From Dongia_B sp964406155 (GTDB lineage: Bacteria > Pseudomonadota > Alphaproteobacteria > Dongiales > Dongiaceae): a stretch of DNA of 64,000 nt. Shown piece by piece: positions 43,457 to 52,112 of the stretch. A program made the position numbers and the translations under genes. Position 1 is the first letter of the stretch. Every line of letters starts with the position of its first letter. The notes below the pieces were generated by a model. The model searched no databases, had not been told where the DNA came from, and worked only from the letters and a program-made list of their open reading frames with translations. The stretch is from positions 23,476 to 87,475 of the forward strand of contig CAYOQR010000014.1 of the NCBI GenBank assembly GCA_964406155.1, in the 5' to 3' direction.

Positions 43457-44248
43457 ATGGGGAAAATTCAGGCGGCGAAGCTGGAGATCGAGAACGTCTC
43501 GCTGCGCTTCGTGCCGAAACGCGGCAATCCCGTCACCGCGCTCGACGGCATTTCGCTCGATGTCGCGGAGAACGAGTTCGCCGTCATCGTCGGCCCGTCC
43601 GGCTGCGGCAAGTCGAGCCTCCTGCGCCTCGTGGCGGGCCTCAACAAACAGACCAGCGGGCGCATCGATCTCGACGGCCAGGCGGTGACCCGCCCCGGCA
43701 AGGATCGCGGCATGGTGTTCCAATCCTACACGCTGTTCCCGTGGCTCACGGTGCAGAAGAACGTCGAATTCGGATTGGAGCTGGCCGGCAGGCCGGCGGC
43801 GGAGCGGACGGCCATCGCCCGGCGGTTCATCGGCGAGGTCGGACTGGAAGGCTTCGAGCAGGCTTATCCGAAGCAGCTCTCGGGCGGCATGATGCAGCGC
43901 GTGGCTTTGGCCCGCGCCTTGGCAAACGATCCGGAAATCCTGCTGATGGACGAACCCTTCGGCGCCCTCGACAGCCAGACCCGCTCCCTGATGCAGGAAT
44001 TGCTGCTGGAAATCTGGGAGAATGCGAAGAAGACGGTGCTCTTCATCACCCACGATATCGACGAGGCGATCCTGCTGGGCGACCGGGTCTATGTGATGAC
44101 GGCGCGGCCGGGGCGGATCAAGGAAATGATCGAGATCGATATTCCGCGGCCCCGCTCGGTCGATCTGCTGACATCGCCGGCCTTCATTGCCTTGAAGCGG
44201 CGCATCATGGGATTGATCCACGACGAGGCCGTGCGGGCATTGGCCTGA
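43457..44248 (+). CDS. ABC transporter ATP-binding protein, NitT/TauT type
   Basis: 263 residues. Walker A GPSGCGKSSLL, Q-loop VFQSYTLFPWLTV, signature LSGGMMQRVALARAL, Walker B ILLMDEPFGALD and switch His in FITHDIDEA are all intact. It powers the importer encoded just upstream. The ATG at 43457 has GAGGGA upstream. No catabolic gene follows on this strand, so the operon gives no clue to the ligand. Confidence 0.93.
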   Translation: MGKIQAAKLEIENVSLRFVPKRGNPVTALDGISLDVAENEFAVIVGPSGCGKSSLLRLVAGLNKQTSGRIDLDGQAVTRPGKDRGMVFQSYTLFPWLTVQKNVEFGLELAGRPAAERTAIARRFIGEVGLEGFEQAYPKQLSGGMMQRVALARALANDPEILLMDEPFGALDSQTRSLMQELLLEIWENAKKTVLFITHDIDEAILLGDRVYVMTARPGRIKEMIEIDIPRPRSVDLLTSPAFIALKRRIMGLIHDEAVRALA

Positions 44249-44319
44249 CGGGGGGACGTGCGGCGGGCAATGCGGGTGAGAACCGGCATGCCATGAAACC
44301 GTGCCCAGAAGACGCGCCT

Positions 44320-44379
44320 AGTAAGACCGCGCCCGGTAAAGCCGCACCCGGTAAAGCCGCACCCGGTGGGACAGCCCCT
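44320..44379 (+). repeat. 15-bp tandem repeats after the ABC operon
   Basis: AGTAAGACCGCGCCC, then GGTAAAGCCGCACCC twice identically (44335-44364), then a diverged unit GGTGGGACAGCCCCT. Confidence 0.88.
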
Positions 44380-44498
44380 TTGGGGAGAGGAGCCGGGAAT
44401 TCACGGCCCACCGGGCGCGGTCGCCGTCTCCCGGACCTGCGCTTTCCGGGGCGGCCTGCAGCCGGCGTGCGTCTGCGCCGGCCGCAACGTGTCTGCCG

Positions 44499-44549
44499 GG
44501 CTTTCTCAGCCCTGAGGCTTTCTCAGCCCTGAGGCTTTCTCAACCTTGA
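44499..44549. repeat. Three 17-bp tandem repeats across a stop codon
   Basis: GGCTTTCTCAGCCCTGA occurs twice identically (44499-44532), followed by GGCTTTCTCAACCTTGA. The third copy contains the stop codon of the minus-strand TPR gene. Confidence 0.88.
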
Positions 44550-45046
44550 TAGCCGCTGAGCGCCTTTTCCAGGTCGCTGCGCTGCTCGCAGCCCGAGGGG
44601 CAGAGCTTGCGCAGGACCTCGAGCTGCTGCTTGGCGAGATCCGGCCGCTTCATCTGCAGATAGAGCTCGCCCAGATATTCGTTGGCATCGATGTGATTGG
44701 GCTGCAGGGCCAGGGCCTTCTTGTAGGCATCGAGCGATTCCGTGTACTGGCCGAGCTTGCGGTAGCTGAAGCCCAGTTCGTTCAGGGCATCGGGGTTGCG
44801 GGGATTGCTGGACAGGCTCTGCTGCAGCAGCGGGATCGCCGAGGTGTAATCGCCGGCATTGATCTTCGTCAGGGCGGCGTTATAGGTGGTGCTGGCGGAG
44901 GATGGTGCGGAACTGGATGAGGAACTGCTGTCGGACGAGCTGCTCGAGCCGAAGGCCCAGGCGGCACCGGAGGTCATCAAGGCCAGGCCGGCGGTGACGG
45001 CGGCCACGGCCAGGCCAGCGGTCAGATAGTGCATCGGTCGCATCAT
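44540..45046 (-). CDS. Small secreted tetratricopeptide-repeat protein
   Basis: 168 residues: a signal peptide (about 8-31, TAGLAVAAVTAGLALMTSGA), a serine-rich linker of about 20 residues, then two to three TPR units (YNAALTKINAGDYTSAIPLL; YTESLDAYKKALALQPNHID). Two C-terminal cysteines (CPSGC) may form a disulfide. It is probably a periplasmic adaptor; the partner is unknown. GGAGGAAAG precedes the ATG. Confidence 0.85.
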   Translation of the reverse strand: MMRPMHYLTAGLAVAAVTAGLALMTSGAAWAFGSSSSSDSSSSSSSAPSSASTTYNAALTKINAGDYTSAIPLLQQSLSSNPRNPDALNELGFSYRKLGQYTESLDAYKKALALQPNHIDANEYLGELYLQMKRPDLAKQQLEVLRKLCPSGCEQRSDLEKALSGYQG

Positions 45047-45236
45047 TTGGACTTTCCTCCGTGAGCATGAACGGTATCTGGGGATCGGGACCTCAATTCC
45101 AGGCCCTCGGGATTAGACTGGGCGGCGCAGCCGAATATTCCCGCCGGCCGCAGCTACCCCGTCCCGGCATCCCCCTCGTTTCGAGCCCCTCCGCCAGACA
45201 TCATGGTCAATCGAGAAGACGGGCTGGTCACGGGTT

Positions 45237-45800
45237 TTATTCCCCTTCCGGGAGCCGGTGCGTCGACAGCATGCGGCGCAGGATATCGTCATGCCGAACC
45301 CAATGATGGTAAAGGGCGGCGGCGATATGCAAGGCGAGCAAGGCGAGCAGGGCCCGGGCCGACCAGTAATGGCAGGCGGCCAGGAACAGATAGGTATGCT
45401 TGTCCGGCGGGAACGGATGCAGCCAGGCGATGCTGTCCAGCGCCGCCGGCAGCAGGCCAGCCGCCGTGGCGGTCAGCCAGCCGAGGATCGGCTGCAGGAT
45501 CAGCAGCAGCAGGAGCAGGCCCTGCACTGTCCGGGCGGCGATCATCTGCCAGTGCGGCAGGGCGCCGAGGGCCGGACCGGGGCCGATCCGCAGACGCCAG
45601 CACAGGCGCAGCAAGGTCACGAGGAGAATAGTGGCCCCCGCGGTTTCATGCAGGGGCAGCAGGCGCAGGGCGACCGTGTCCGGAACCCGCAGGGCGATCC
45701 AGGCGATGGCGAAAGGCAGGATGACCAGGGCCGCCGTCAGCCAGTGCAGGAAGATGGTGAGGGGGTGATAGGCAACTGGATGCCGGTCTGATCGTGCCAT
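45237..45800 (-). CDS. Cytochrome b561-family membrane protein
   Basis: 187 residues, four membrane helices with heme-ligand-type histidines: YHPLTIFLHWLTA, LLPLHETAGATILL and ACHYWSARALLALLALHIAA. It is a di-heme b-type cytochrome of the YodB/CybB type that moves electrons from quinol or superoxide across the inner membrane. The ATG at 45800 has GCGAGG upstream. It is divergent from the ECF sigma gene and has a promoter element matching that gene's own, so it is probably in the same regulon (inference). Confidence 0.9.
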   Translation of the reverse strand: MARSDRHPVAYHPLTIFLHWLTAALVILPFAIAWIALRVPDTVALRLLPLHETAGATILLVTLLRLCWRLRIGPGPALGALPHWQMIAARTVQGLLLLLLILQPILGWLTATAAGLLPAALDSIAWLHPFPPDKHTYLFLAACHYWSARALLALLALHIAAALYHHWVRHDDILRRMLSTHRLPEGE

Positions 45801-45865
45801 CTCAGCCTCGCTTGTAGGTCCGTGTGCCTGGGCTTGCTGCCGCAACATCGATCCGCTGTCCAATC

Positions 45866-45891
45866 GACCGGGGCCGGCATCGGGATATTCC
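45866..45891 (-). promoter_or_regulatory. ECF-type promoter of the cytochrome b561 gene
   Basis: On the minus strand GGAATA (45891-45886), 17 nt, GTC (45868-45866). The layout is identical to the element in front of the sigma factor gene. Confidence 0.5.
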
Positions 45892-45968
45892 GGGAGATAG
45901 GCCATCGGGGCATTTCCGGCATCGGTCCGCCCGCCTTCCCGTGCCGGGGTCGAAGAAAAGGGCGGCGT

Positions 45969-45994
45969 GGAATAAAGTGACCGATGCGTGAGTC
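45969..45994 (+). promoter_or_regulatory. ECF-type promoter of the sigma/anti-sigma operon
   Basis: GGAATA (45969-45974), 17 nt, GTC (45992-45994), about 32 nt before the GTG start. The GGAA core is typical of ECF -35 elements and suggests autoregulation. Confidence 0.55.
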
Positions 45995-46025
45995 TCTTTT
46001 CCGCGGGACAACAGGGAGTCGTTAC

Positions 46026-46595
46026 GTGGCGGATCAGGCGCAGCGGGATGCTTTCGAGCGGGTGATGCTGCCGCATCTTGACGATGCCTTCAATCTGGCT
46101 CGCTGGTTGACCGGCAATCGCAGCGACGCCGACGATGTCGTCCAGGAAGCTTTTCTCAAGGCTTTGAAGCATTTCGGCACCTATCGCGGTCCGGAATCGC
46201 GCGCCTGGATGCTGACCATCGTTCGCCGCTGCTGCTTTAGCTGGCTGCGCGTGAACCGGCCGCAGCAACTGATCTTCACCGATGACGAGGCCGCCCTGGA
46301 AGCGGCGAACCGGGCGACGGTGGTTGCCCTGCATCCCCGGGCGGCGGAAACGCCGGAAACGCTGCTCAATGAAAAGGAGATGAGATTGCGCCTGAACGAG
46401 GCTGTGGAGAAACTGCCGCTGCATTATCGCGAGGTCATCGTCCTGCGCGAGATACAAGGCCTCTCCTACAAAGAGATTGCGGAAATCGCCGGAATTCCGG
46501 TTGGCACCGTCATGTCCCGGCTGGCCCGGGCACGCGACCAGTTGGCGAAGCATCTTGACGGCCATAATGGCAATGAGGCGGCGCATGGAGGGTGA
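46026..46595 (+). CDS. ECF RNA polymerase sigma factor
   Basis: 189 residues: region 2 (FNLARWLTGNRSDADDVVQE) and region 4 (LPLHYREVIVLREIQGLSYK, then EIAEIAGIPVGTVMSRLARA) are complete, with no extra domains. The GTG at 46026 was chosen for GGGAG at 7-nt spacing. An ATG at 45984 would lie upstream of the predicted -10. The anti-sigma gene follows after 7 nt. Confidence 0.93.
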   Translation: MADQAQRDAFERVMLPHLDDAFNLARWLTGNRSDADDVVQEAFLKALKHFGTYRGPESRAWMLTIVRRCCFSWLRVNRPQQLIFTDDEAALEAANRATVVALHPRAAETPETLLNEKEMRLRLNEAVEKLPLHYREVIVLREIQGLSYKEIAEIAGIPVGTVMSRLARARDQLAKHLDGHNGNEAAHGG

Positions 46596-46602
46596 TCGGA
46601 CC

Positions 46603-47409
46603 ATGGATTGCGAGCGGGTCGCGGCGCGGATCGATGCCTATATCGATGGCGAGCTCGATCTTTCCAGCACCTTGATGCTGGAGGCGCATCTCGCTGCCTG
46701 TCCGCGCTGCCGTGCCCTGCGTGATGCGAAGGCCGCCTTGAGCACGGCCCTGCAGGCGGGACTGGAACGGCATGCGGCGTCGGCCGAACTGCGCGACCGC
46801 CTGACCCTGATGATCGCCCCGTATCACAGCCGGGCCGCCAAGGTGCCGCATCACGGCAAGCCGGCGGCGAAAGGCTGGCAGCGGCGCCAGATATTCGCCA
46901 TGGCGGCCTCGGTGGCCGTGGCCGTCGTGGCTTCCAGCGCCGGCACCTACTGGCTGATGCGGGATGGCGACGAGCCGCAGATCGCCGACCAGGTCGTTGC
47001 CAGCCATATCCGATCGCTGATGGCCGGGCATCTGATCGATATCGCCTCTTCCGATCGGCAGACGGTCAAGCCCTGGTTCGATGGCAAGGTCGATGTGGCG
47101 CCGGCAGTGGCCGATCTCGGCAAGGAAGGCTTTCCGCTGATGGGCGGGCGGCTCGATTATATTGACCGGCGGCCGGTGGCGGCGCTGGTCTATCGCCGGC
47201 ATTCCCATCTGATCAACGTGTTCGCCTGCCCGGTCATGCAGGGCGAGGCGCATGAGCCGGGACCGGAAGCCCTGACGCTGAGGGGCTACAACCTGCTCTA
47301 TTGGACGGCCGGCGACGTCACCTATTGGGCGGTGTCAGATGCCAATCTCGGCGATCTGCAGAATCTCCGCACCCTGATCCAGCGGTCGGAGGGCGAGAGC
47401 CCGGCCTGA
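46603..47409 (+). CDS. Transmembrane anti-sigma factor with zinc-finger (ZAS) domain
   Basis: 268 residues. The cytosolic zinc-binding motif H-x3-C-x2-C is His29/Cys33/Cys36 in EAHLAACPRCRAL. One membrane helix lies near 98-118 (FAMAASVAVAVVASSAGTYW), then a periplasmic domain of about 150 residues (SHIRSLMAGHLIDIASSDRQ, then VKPWFDGKVDVAPAV) of the kind seen in cytochrome- or catalase-linked ECF modules. It holds the sigma factor until an envelope or oxidative cue arrives (inference). Confidence 0.9.
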   Translation: MDCERVAARIDAYIDGELDLSSTLMLEAHLAACPRCRALRDAKAALSTALQAGLERHAASAELRDRLTLMIAPYHSRAAKVPHHGKPAAKGWQRRQIFAMAASVAVAVVASSAGTYWLMRDGDEPQIADQVVASHIRSLMAGHLIDIASSDRQTVKPWFDGKVDVAPAVADLGKEGFPLMGGRLDYIDRRPVAALVYRRHSHLINVFACPVMQGEAHEPGPEALTLRGYNLLYWTAGDVTYWAVSDANLGDLQNLRTLIQRSEGESPA

Positions 47410-47415
47410 CCGGCC

Positions 47416-47427
47416 GGTGGCGCCACC
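47416..47427. terminator. GC-rich palindrome between convergent genes
   Basis: GGTGGCGCCACC lies between the anti-sigma stop and the aldo/keto reductase stop. There is no T-run, so termination is only suggested. Confidence 0.3.
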
Positions 47428-47436
47428 GCCACCTGC

Positions 47437-48435
47437 TCAGCCGTGACCCAGCACCGGATGAGGGCGGTAGCATTCCTCCAGCGCCGCCTTGTCCTCGATC
47501 GAGAGGGTGATCTGCAGCGCTTCCAGGGCGTCATTCAGATGCTCGATCTTGCTGGCGCCGACGATCGGCGCCGTCACCACCGGATTGCTGAGCACCCAGG
47601 CCAGCGCCACCTGCATGGGCTTGGCATCCAGGCGCCGGGCGACTTCGGCATTCCGGTCGGCCACCGCGAAGTCGTCGTCCCGGTAATAGAGCTTGCCGGC
47701 ATAGTCGTCGGTGCGGGAGCGGGGGGTGTCCCCGCCACCCTGGCGGTGGCGGTTGCCGGCCAGGAAGCCGCGCGCCAGCGGGCTCCAGGGGATGCAGCCG
47801 ATCCCTTCCTCCTGGCAGAACGGCATCATCTCCCGTTCTTCTTCCCGATAGATCAGGTTGTAGTGGTTCTGCATCGAGACGAAGCGGGTCAGGAACAGCT
47901 TGTCGGCGAGATAGAGATACTTGGCGAACTGCCAGGCATACATCGAGGAGGCGCCGATATAGCGGACCTTGCCTGCCTCGACCAGTTCGTGCAGCGCCGC
48001 GATCGTCTCCTCGACTGGTGTCTCGGGGTCGAAACGGTGGATCTGGTAGAGGTCGATATAGTCGAGGCCGAGGCGCTTCAACGAGCGGTCGCAGGCATCC
48101 AGGATGTGCTTGCGGGAGAGACCGCGCCGGTTGGGCTTGTCGCCGATGGTGCCGAAATAGCATTTGGTGGCGATGACGACGTCCTCGCGGTCGCTCACCA
48201 AGTCGCGGATGGCACGGCCGACGATCTCCTCGCTGACGCCGTTGGAATAGGTGTCGGCCGTGTCGAAGAAGTTGATGCCGGCTTCCAGCGCCCGCTCGAA
48301 GAAGGGCCGGGCGGCTTTCTCGTCCAGCACCCAGTCGCGCCAGGCCGTCGTGCCATAGGTCATGGTGCCGAGGCAGAGTCGGGAGACGCGCAGGCCGCTC
48401 CGGCCGAGCCGCGTATAAGCCATCTTGGCGGACAT
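47437..48435 (-). CDS. Aldo/keto reductase
   Basis: 332 residues, NADPH-dependent TIM-barrel oxidoreductase. The catalytic tetrad is visible: Asp and Tyr in FFDTADTYSNG, Lys in VIATKCYFG and His in LYQIHRFDPETP. The C-terminal cofactor block is VVTAPIVGASKIEHLNDALE. The ATG at 48435 was chosen because AAGGAGG precedes it, and that motif would be coding if the ATG at 48453 were used. Substrate unknown. Confidence 0.92.
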   Translation of the reverse strand: MSAKMAYTRLGRSGLRVSRLCLGTMTYGTTAWRDWVLDEKAARPFFERALEAGINFFDTADTYSNGVSEEIVGRAIRDLVSDREDVVIATKCYFGTIGDKPNRRGLSRKHILDACDRSLKRLGLDYIDLYQIHRFDPETPVEETIAALHELVEAGKVRYIGASSMYAWQFAKYLYLADKLFLTRFVSMQNHYNLIYREEEREMMPFCQEEGIGCIPWSPLARGFLAGNRHRQGGGDTPRSRTDDYAGKLYYRDDDFAVADRNAEVARRLDAKPMQVALAWVLSNPVVTAPIVGASKIEHLNDALEALQITLSIEDKAALEECYRPHPVLGHG

Positions 48436-48685
48436 GGGGGCCTCCTTCTTCATGGAATTTTTACGGTGGGACGCCGAACGGATATGCGCAGGTTATGCCG
48501 ATCGTGCCAGCGGGTCGAGTGATGTGTTGCGGAGGTCACAGGGCCGCGCCGTTGACGAAAATATGAGGCGGTTTCCTCTTGAAGTGACGGGCGTTCTACG
48601 TCATATCGCGAAGTGCGGGACGGTGCGGAGGCCGCGGCGCCCGACCCGCTGTCCATCCGCGCCGATATCCCCAGGAGGGGCGGCC

Positions 48686-49105
48686 ATGCGGAGTGCTCAG
48701 AACCGCAGCGTGGCAAGTGCACAGGATCGCGGCACGCAGGACCGTGTTGTGCCATTTCGCCGCATCCGGTCGGCGAAACCGATCAGCAGAACAGTCACCG
48801 TCGATATCGAAGTCGATCTGATCCGCCAGTGCCGCGAGGACTGGCGGCGCGGCGAGACCGAGATCTGGCGTCACGTCTCGCTGGAAGCCGAATTGCGGCG
48901 GGGCTGCGATGGCCGTCTGCGGCTGTATGGGCTGCCCGGCAAGGCCGAGGGTGTGCCGGTGCCGCCGGCGCATCCCGGCGAGGTGGTGACCAGCTTCGAG
49001 GAGCCGGGGCTTTGCATCTCCCTCGTCTCGGCGGCGATCGCCGAGGCCGAGGCGGCGCTGCCGCCGGCGACGGTGATCAGCCTCTCGCTCGCACGGGCCA
49101 GTTGA
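48686..49105 (+). CDS. Hypothetical protein
   Basis: 139 residues starting at an ATG with a good AGGAGG ten bases upstream. The first ~35 residues are Arg/Ser/Gln-rich; the rest is a compact mixed region (TVDIEVDLIRQCREDWRRGE, then FEEPGLCISLVSAAIAEAEA) with no signal or membrane segment. Codon use matches the host genes. No family is recognised. It is divergent from the aldo/keto reductase and followed by two GC-rich hairpins. Confidence 0.7.
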   Translation: MRSAQNRSVASAQDRGTQDRVVPFRRIRSAKPISRTVTVDIEVDLIRQCREDWRRGETEIWRHVSLEAELRRGCDGRLRLYGLPGKAEGVPVPPAHPGEVVTSFEEPGLCISLVSAAIAEAEAALPPATVISLSLARAS

Positions 49106-49112
49106 AGACCGC

Positions 49113-49143
49113 GCGAAACGCCGCTTCCGCGCGGCGGTTTCGC
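49113..49143 (+). terminator. Hairpin after the hypothetical gene
   Basis: GCGAAACGCCGC pairs with GCGGCGGTTTCGC (one bulge) around a short loop, 8 nt after the stop. It lacks a T-run. Confidence 0.4.
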
Positions 49144-49187
49144 ATGACGGCGATAGACAGTTTCCCGGCAACAGGTTATCGAGGCGT

Positions 49188-49213
49188 GGCGGCGGCTGAA
49201 ACGGGCCGCCGCC
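49188..49213 (+). promoter_or_regulatory. Perfect 9-bp hairpin in the cupin leader
   Basis: GGCGGCGGC, 8-nt loop, GCCGCCGCC, 27 nt before the cupin ATG. It may be a terminator of upstream transcripts or a leader structure. Confidence 0.4.
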
Positions 49214-49240
49214 TATCTATCTGCGCATCGAGGAGAGAGC

Positions 49241-49621
49241 ATGAGCAAGAAACTGGTCCGCATGTCGAAGGACGGCCCCGAGGGCAAAGGCCTGAAGCAG
49301 GGCGGCGTCACGACCCTGGGCAAGCTGGTGGACGGCAACCCGGTCGAATCCAGCCACAACTATTTCACCGACAAGACCGGCAAGTTCATGACCGGCGTCT
49401 GGGAATGCCAGAAGGGCACGCTGAAGCTGACCAGCTATCCCTTCGACGAGTTCTGCCACATCCTGAAGGGTGAAGTGCACATCACCGATCAGAAGGGCAA
49501 CACCGAGGTCTTCAAGAAGGGCGACACCTTCACCATCGCCAAGGGCTTCAAGGGCACCTGGCACATGCCGAAGACGGTGCGCAAGTTCTACACCATCTTC
49601 CTGGAGCAGGACGGCAAGTAA
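49241..49621 (+). CDS. Cupin-domain protein (EutQ-like/DUF861 type)
   Basis: 126 residues forming one small beta-barrel: ECQKGTLKLTSYPFDEFCHI, then LKGEVHITDQKGN and FKKGDTFTIAKGFKGTWHMP. The sequence fits the cupin_3/DUF861 group, often linked to amine or ureide metabolism; metal-binding His content is low and the function is not assignable. The start has GAGGAGAGAG upstream. It is convergent with the DadA/PuuB-like oxidase gene, which is transcribed from the other strand. Confidence 0.85.
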   Translation: MSKKLVRMSKDGPEGKGLKQGGVTTLGKLVDGNPVESSHNYFTDKTGKFMTGVWECQKGTLKLTSYPFDEFCHILKGEVHITDQKGNTEVFKKGDTFTIAKGFKGTWHMPKTVRKFYTIFLEQDGK

Positions 49622-49673
49622 CCGCCGGACTTGGCATGCCGCGCCGCCGCCGGAGAGCCATTCAGCTCATAGG

Positions 49674-50957
49674 CTAGGCGGCGTGGCGCTTGCCATCCTT
49701 CCAGTCGTAATAACGCATCATCGGCGGAACGAACCAGGTATTGCCGGTATAGAACGGCATCGTCGGGAAGGGGCGGTCGGCGAAAACCGACTGGCGGCGC
49801 CCGCGCCCCAGGAGGCGGTTGGCAATGATCCGCCCGAAATGGGTGCCCATGGGGACGCCCGCGAAACAATAGCCCACGGCATAATGCAGCCCCTCGACCA
49901 TGCCCAGATGCGGGTAGAGATCGAAGGTGGCGGCGCAACGTCCCGTCCAGGCATCCTCGATCGGTATCCCGGCGAGATCCGGCAGGATCGCGCGCAATTC
50001 GCCGGCCAGGCGCCGCGCCATGACGGGGACGGTCGATTTGGTGCCGGTCTTGCCGCCGAAGAGAACGCGCCGGCCATCCGGCGAGCGGCGGATGAAATCG
50101 ATATTCATATTGTTGTCGATATAGGTCCGGTCGCGGGGCAGGACGCGGCTCATCAGCGCTGCGGGCAATTCGGCCGTGGCGATCATCCAGGCATCGAAGG
50201 GAATGAGCCGGCGCCGCAGCCAGGGCAGGAGCGGGCCGCTATAGCCATTGGTCGCCAGCAGGGCCTGGGAGGCACGGCTTGCGGCGCCATCGCCGACTGT
50301 GAGGTGCCAGGCATCGCCGTCGCGGCGCAGGCCGGTGACGGGGGTGAAGGGGTAAAGGCCGACTCCGGCGGCTTCGGCGGCCCGCACCAGGCCCTGGTGA
50401 TAGAGGCCGGGATGAAGCGCCGCCATGTCCGGCACCACCACCCCGCCGGCATATCGGTCGCTGGCGATCTCGCTTGCCAGCTCCGCTTTCGGGATGGCGA
50501 AGAATTCGCCGCCGAGATGCTGTTGGCGTGAGCGGTATTCGGCGACGATCTCGTCATATTGCTTGGCGGTATGGCCAAGCACCAGCCGCCCATGGGTTTG
50601 ATAGCCGCACTCGATCCCGAATTCGGCAATGGTCTCGCCGACCGTGTCGAAGGCATCCTGCATCTCGCGATAGGTGGCGACCGCCTGGTCGACACCGTGT
50701 TTACGCAGCAGATCGCCGAAACTGTATTTCAGGGTCCGGCCGATGAAGCCGGCATTGCGGCTGGAAGCGCCGCTGCCGATCTCGGCCCGGTCAAAGACGG
50801 CGACCCGGCGCCCGGCCCGGGCCAGATGGATCGCCGCGACCAGTCCGGTGATACCGGAACCGATCACGGCGATATCGGTACGGGCGGGCGCCTCGCATCG
50901 GGGCAGGGCTGGCCGAGGGGCCGCGCGCCACCAGAACGGCGTACCGAGCTCAGACAT
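49674..50957 (-). CDS. DadA/PuuB-like FAD-dependent amine oxidoreductase
   Basis: 427 residues, DAO fold: the FAD motif DIAVIGSGITGLVAAIHLAR is near residue 28, GSGASSRNAGFIG follows, and the C-terminal FAD block is GCAATFDLYPHLG...GYCFAGVPMGTHFG in short form. Relatives oxidise gamma-glutamylputrescine, D-amino acids or N-methyl amino acids. The gene begins 47 nt after a glutamine amidotransferase, an arrangement like the puu (glutamylated polyamine) pathway, so a gamma-glutamylated amine substrate is plausible (inference). Confidence 0.88.
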   Translation of the reverse strand: MSELGTPFWWRAAPRPALPRCEAPARTDIAVIGSGITGLVAAIHLARAGRRVAVFDRAEIGSGASSRNAGFIGRTLKYSFGDLLRKHGVDQAVATYREMQDAFDTVGETIAEFGIECGYQTHGRLVLGHTAKQYDEIVAEYRSRQQHLGGEFFAIPKAELASEIASDRYAGGVVVPDMAALHPGLYHQGLVRAAEAAGVGLYPFTPVTGLRRDGDAWHLTVGDGAASRASQALLATNGYSGPLLPWLRRRLIPFDAWMIATAELPAALMSRVLPRDRTYIDNNMNIDFIRRSPDGRRVLFGGKTGTKSTVPVMARRLAGELRAILPDLAGIPIEDAWTGRCAATFDLYPHLGMVEGLHYAVGYCFAGVPMGTHFGRIIANRLLGRGRRQSVFADRPFPTMPFYTGNTWFVPPMMRYYDWKDGKRHAA

Positions 50958-51004
50958 CTCTTTAGCCCCCAATGCTTGAGGTCTGGCGCTGCAGATCCGG
51001 CGGC

Positions 51005-51763
51005 TCAGGCCTGCCGGCGTTTCGCCGGAGTGCCGCGACCGGCCATGGATTCCTCGACCAGATCCAGCCACCGCTCGGTCATGGTCTGGCAGAAGGCGAC
51101 ACCCTGATCGTAATAACGGTCCGCCTCATTCAAGGCCTGGGTCTCGCGGGCTTCCGCCTGATCGCCGAAATTGGCGACCATCGAATTCCAGCAGTCGCGC
51201 GGGAAAGAGCGCGCCTCCCGTTGGGTCACTTCGGGATGGAACTGGAAGCCATAGATGGACCGGCCGATGCGGAAACCCTGATTGGCACAGACCTCGTTGC
51301 GCATCAGCAGCACCGCTTCCGGCGGCAGGTCGAAACTGTCTTCGTGCATCTGCATGACGCGCTGCTCGTGGGTCATACCCTGCAGCAGGGCATCGTCATT
51401 GGCGGCCGGCGTCAGATAGACCGGCGGATAGCCGACTTCCAGCCCGCCGAAGCGGTAGACGCGCTGGCCGAAGGCGCGGGCGATCAACTGCGCGCCGAGG
51501 CAGATACCGAGCACCGGCACGTCATGCCGGTGGCAGTCGCGGATCAAGGCGATGATATCGGCGAAGGCGGGATAGCCGGCATCGTCGCCAGCATGCATCG
51601 GCCCGCCGAGAACGATGAGGCCATCCATCTCCGCGCTGGACGACGGCAGGGTCTCGCCCTGGTGCGGGAAGGCGGTTTTGATCTCGACGCCACGGCCGAC
51701 GGCGATTTCGCCCACCCGGCCGGCGGGCGTGACGGGGCAATGCTGAATGACGAGCAAGCGCAT
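51005..51763 (-). CDS. Class I glutamine amidotransferase-like protein
   Basis: 252 residues. Nucleophile Cys88 in LGICLGAQLIARAFG and the His/Glu pair in GFQFHPEV give a complete triad. No synthetase domain is attached, so it is probably a stand-alone gamma-glutamyl hydrolase of the PuuD-like or GMP-synthase-like group. The ATG at 51763 has AAAGGAG seven bases upstream; that site forms one arm of a perfect palindrome. It is followed by the oxidoreductase gene. Confidence 0.88.
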   Translation of the reverse strand: MRLLVIQHCPVTPAGRVGEIAVGRGVEIKTAFPHQGETLPSSSAEMDGLIVLGGPMHAGDDAGYPAFADIIALIRDCHRHDVPVLGICLGAQLIARAFGQRVYRFGGLEVGYPPVYLTPAANDDALLQGMTHEQRVMQMHEDSFDLPPEAVLLMRNEVCANQGFRIGRSIYGFQFHPEVTQREARSFPRDCWNSMVANFGDQAEARETQALNEADRYYDQGVAFCQTMTERWLDLVEESMAGRGTPAKRRQA

Positions 51764-51770
51764 AGGGCAA

Positions 51771-51788
51771 CTCCTTTCGCGAAAGGAG
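51771..51788 (-). promoter_or_regulatory. Palindrome sequestering the amidotransferase ribosome site
   Basis: CTCCTTTCGCGAAAGGAG is an 18-bp perfect palindrome. On the minus strand its 3' arm is the AAAGGAG used for translation of the gene starting at 51763. Confidence 0.6.
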
Positions 51789-52030
51789 CCGCTCGACCTG
51801 GATGTCGTTGGTGGTCGGAGAGCCGCTGGCCTCGCCCAATCGATCCGATAATCGATCCGGGGCGGGGCTGACGCCGGCGCTTCCGATGCCCTCCTTAGTG
51901 CCAGTTGGAACGGCAGTTCAAACCACACGAAGGACGCTAACTCTCGGTGCTCAACCCTGGGCTGCCGCAGGACCGAAACGATAGGACCGGTGGCCGCCTG
52001 GCCGGAATTGCGCCTGCCAGCGTCTGCGAC

Positions 52031-52048
52031 GGAAATTAAGTAATTTCC
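52031..52048. promoter_or_regulatory. 18-bp inverted repeat upstream of the second DMGDH-like gene
   Basis: GGAAATTAAGTAATTTCC has perfect 8-bp arms with a 2-nt centre. It is a candidate operator in the divergent spacer. Confidence 0.45.
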
Positions 52049-52112
52049 CCTGGGATGCAAGGGTTAAGTTCCGACACTGTCGCATGGCTGACATGAAAAG
52101 GCGCTAAGATGT

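Noticed and set aside
44293..44532. 79-codon frame after the ABC operon
   Set aside because: It is composed largely of the 15-bp tandem repeats and Arg/Pro-rich sequence, with no good ribosome site; it looks non-coding.
45984..46025. ATG start for the ECF sigma gene at 45984
   Set aside because: It would lie upstream of the predicted -10 element, and the GTG at 46026 has a proper GGGAG site.
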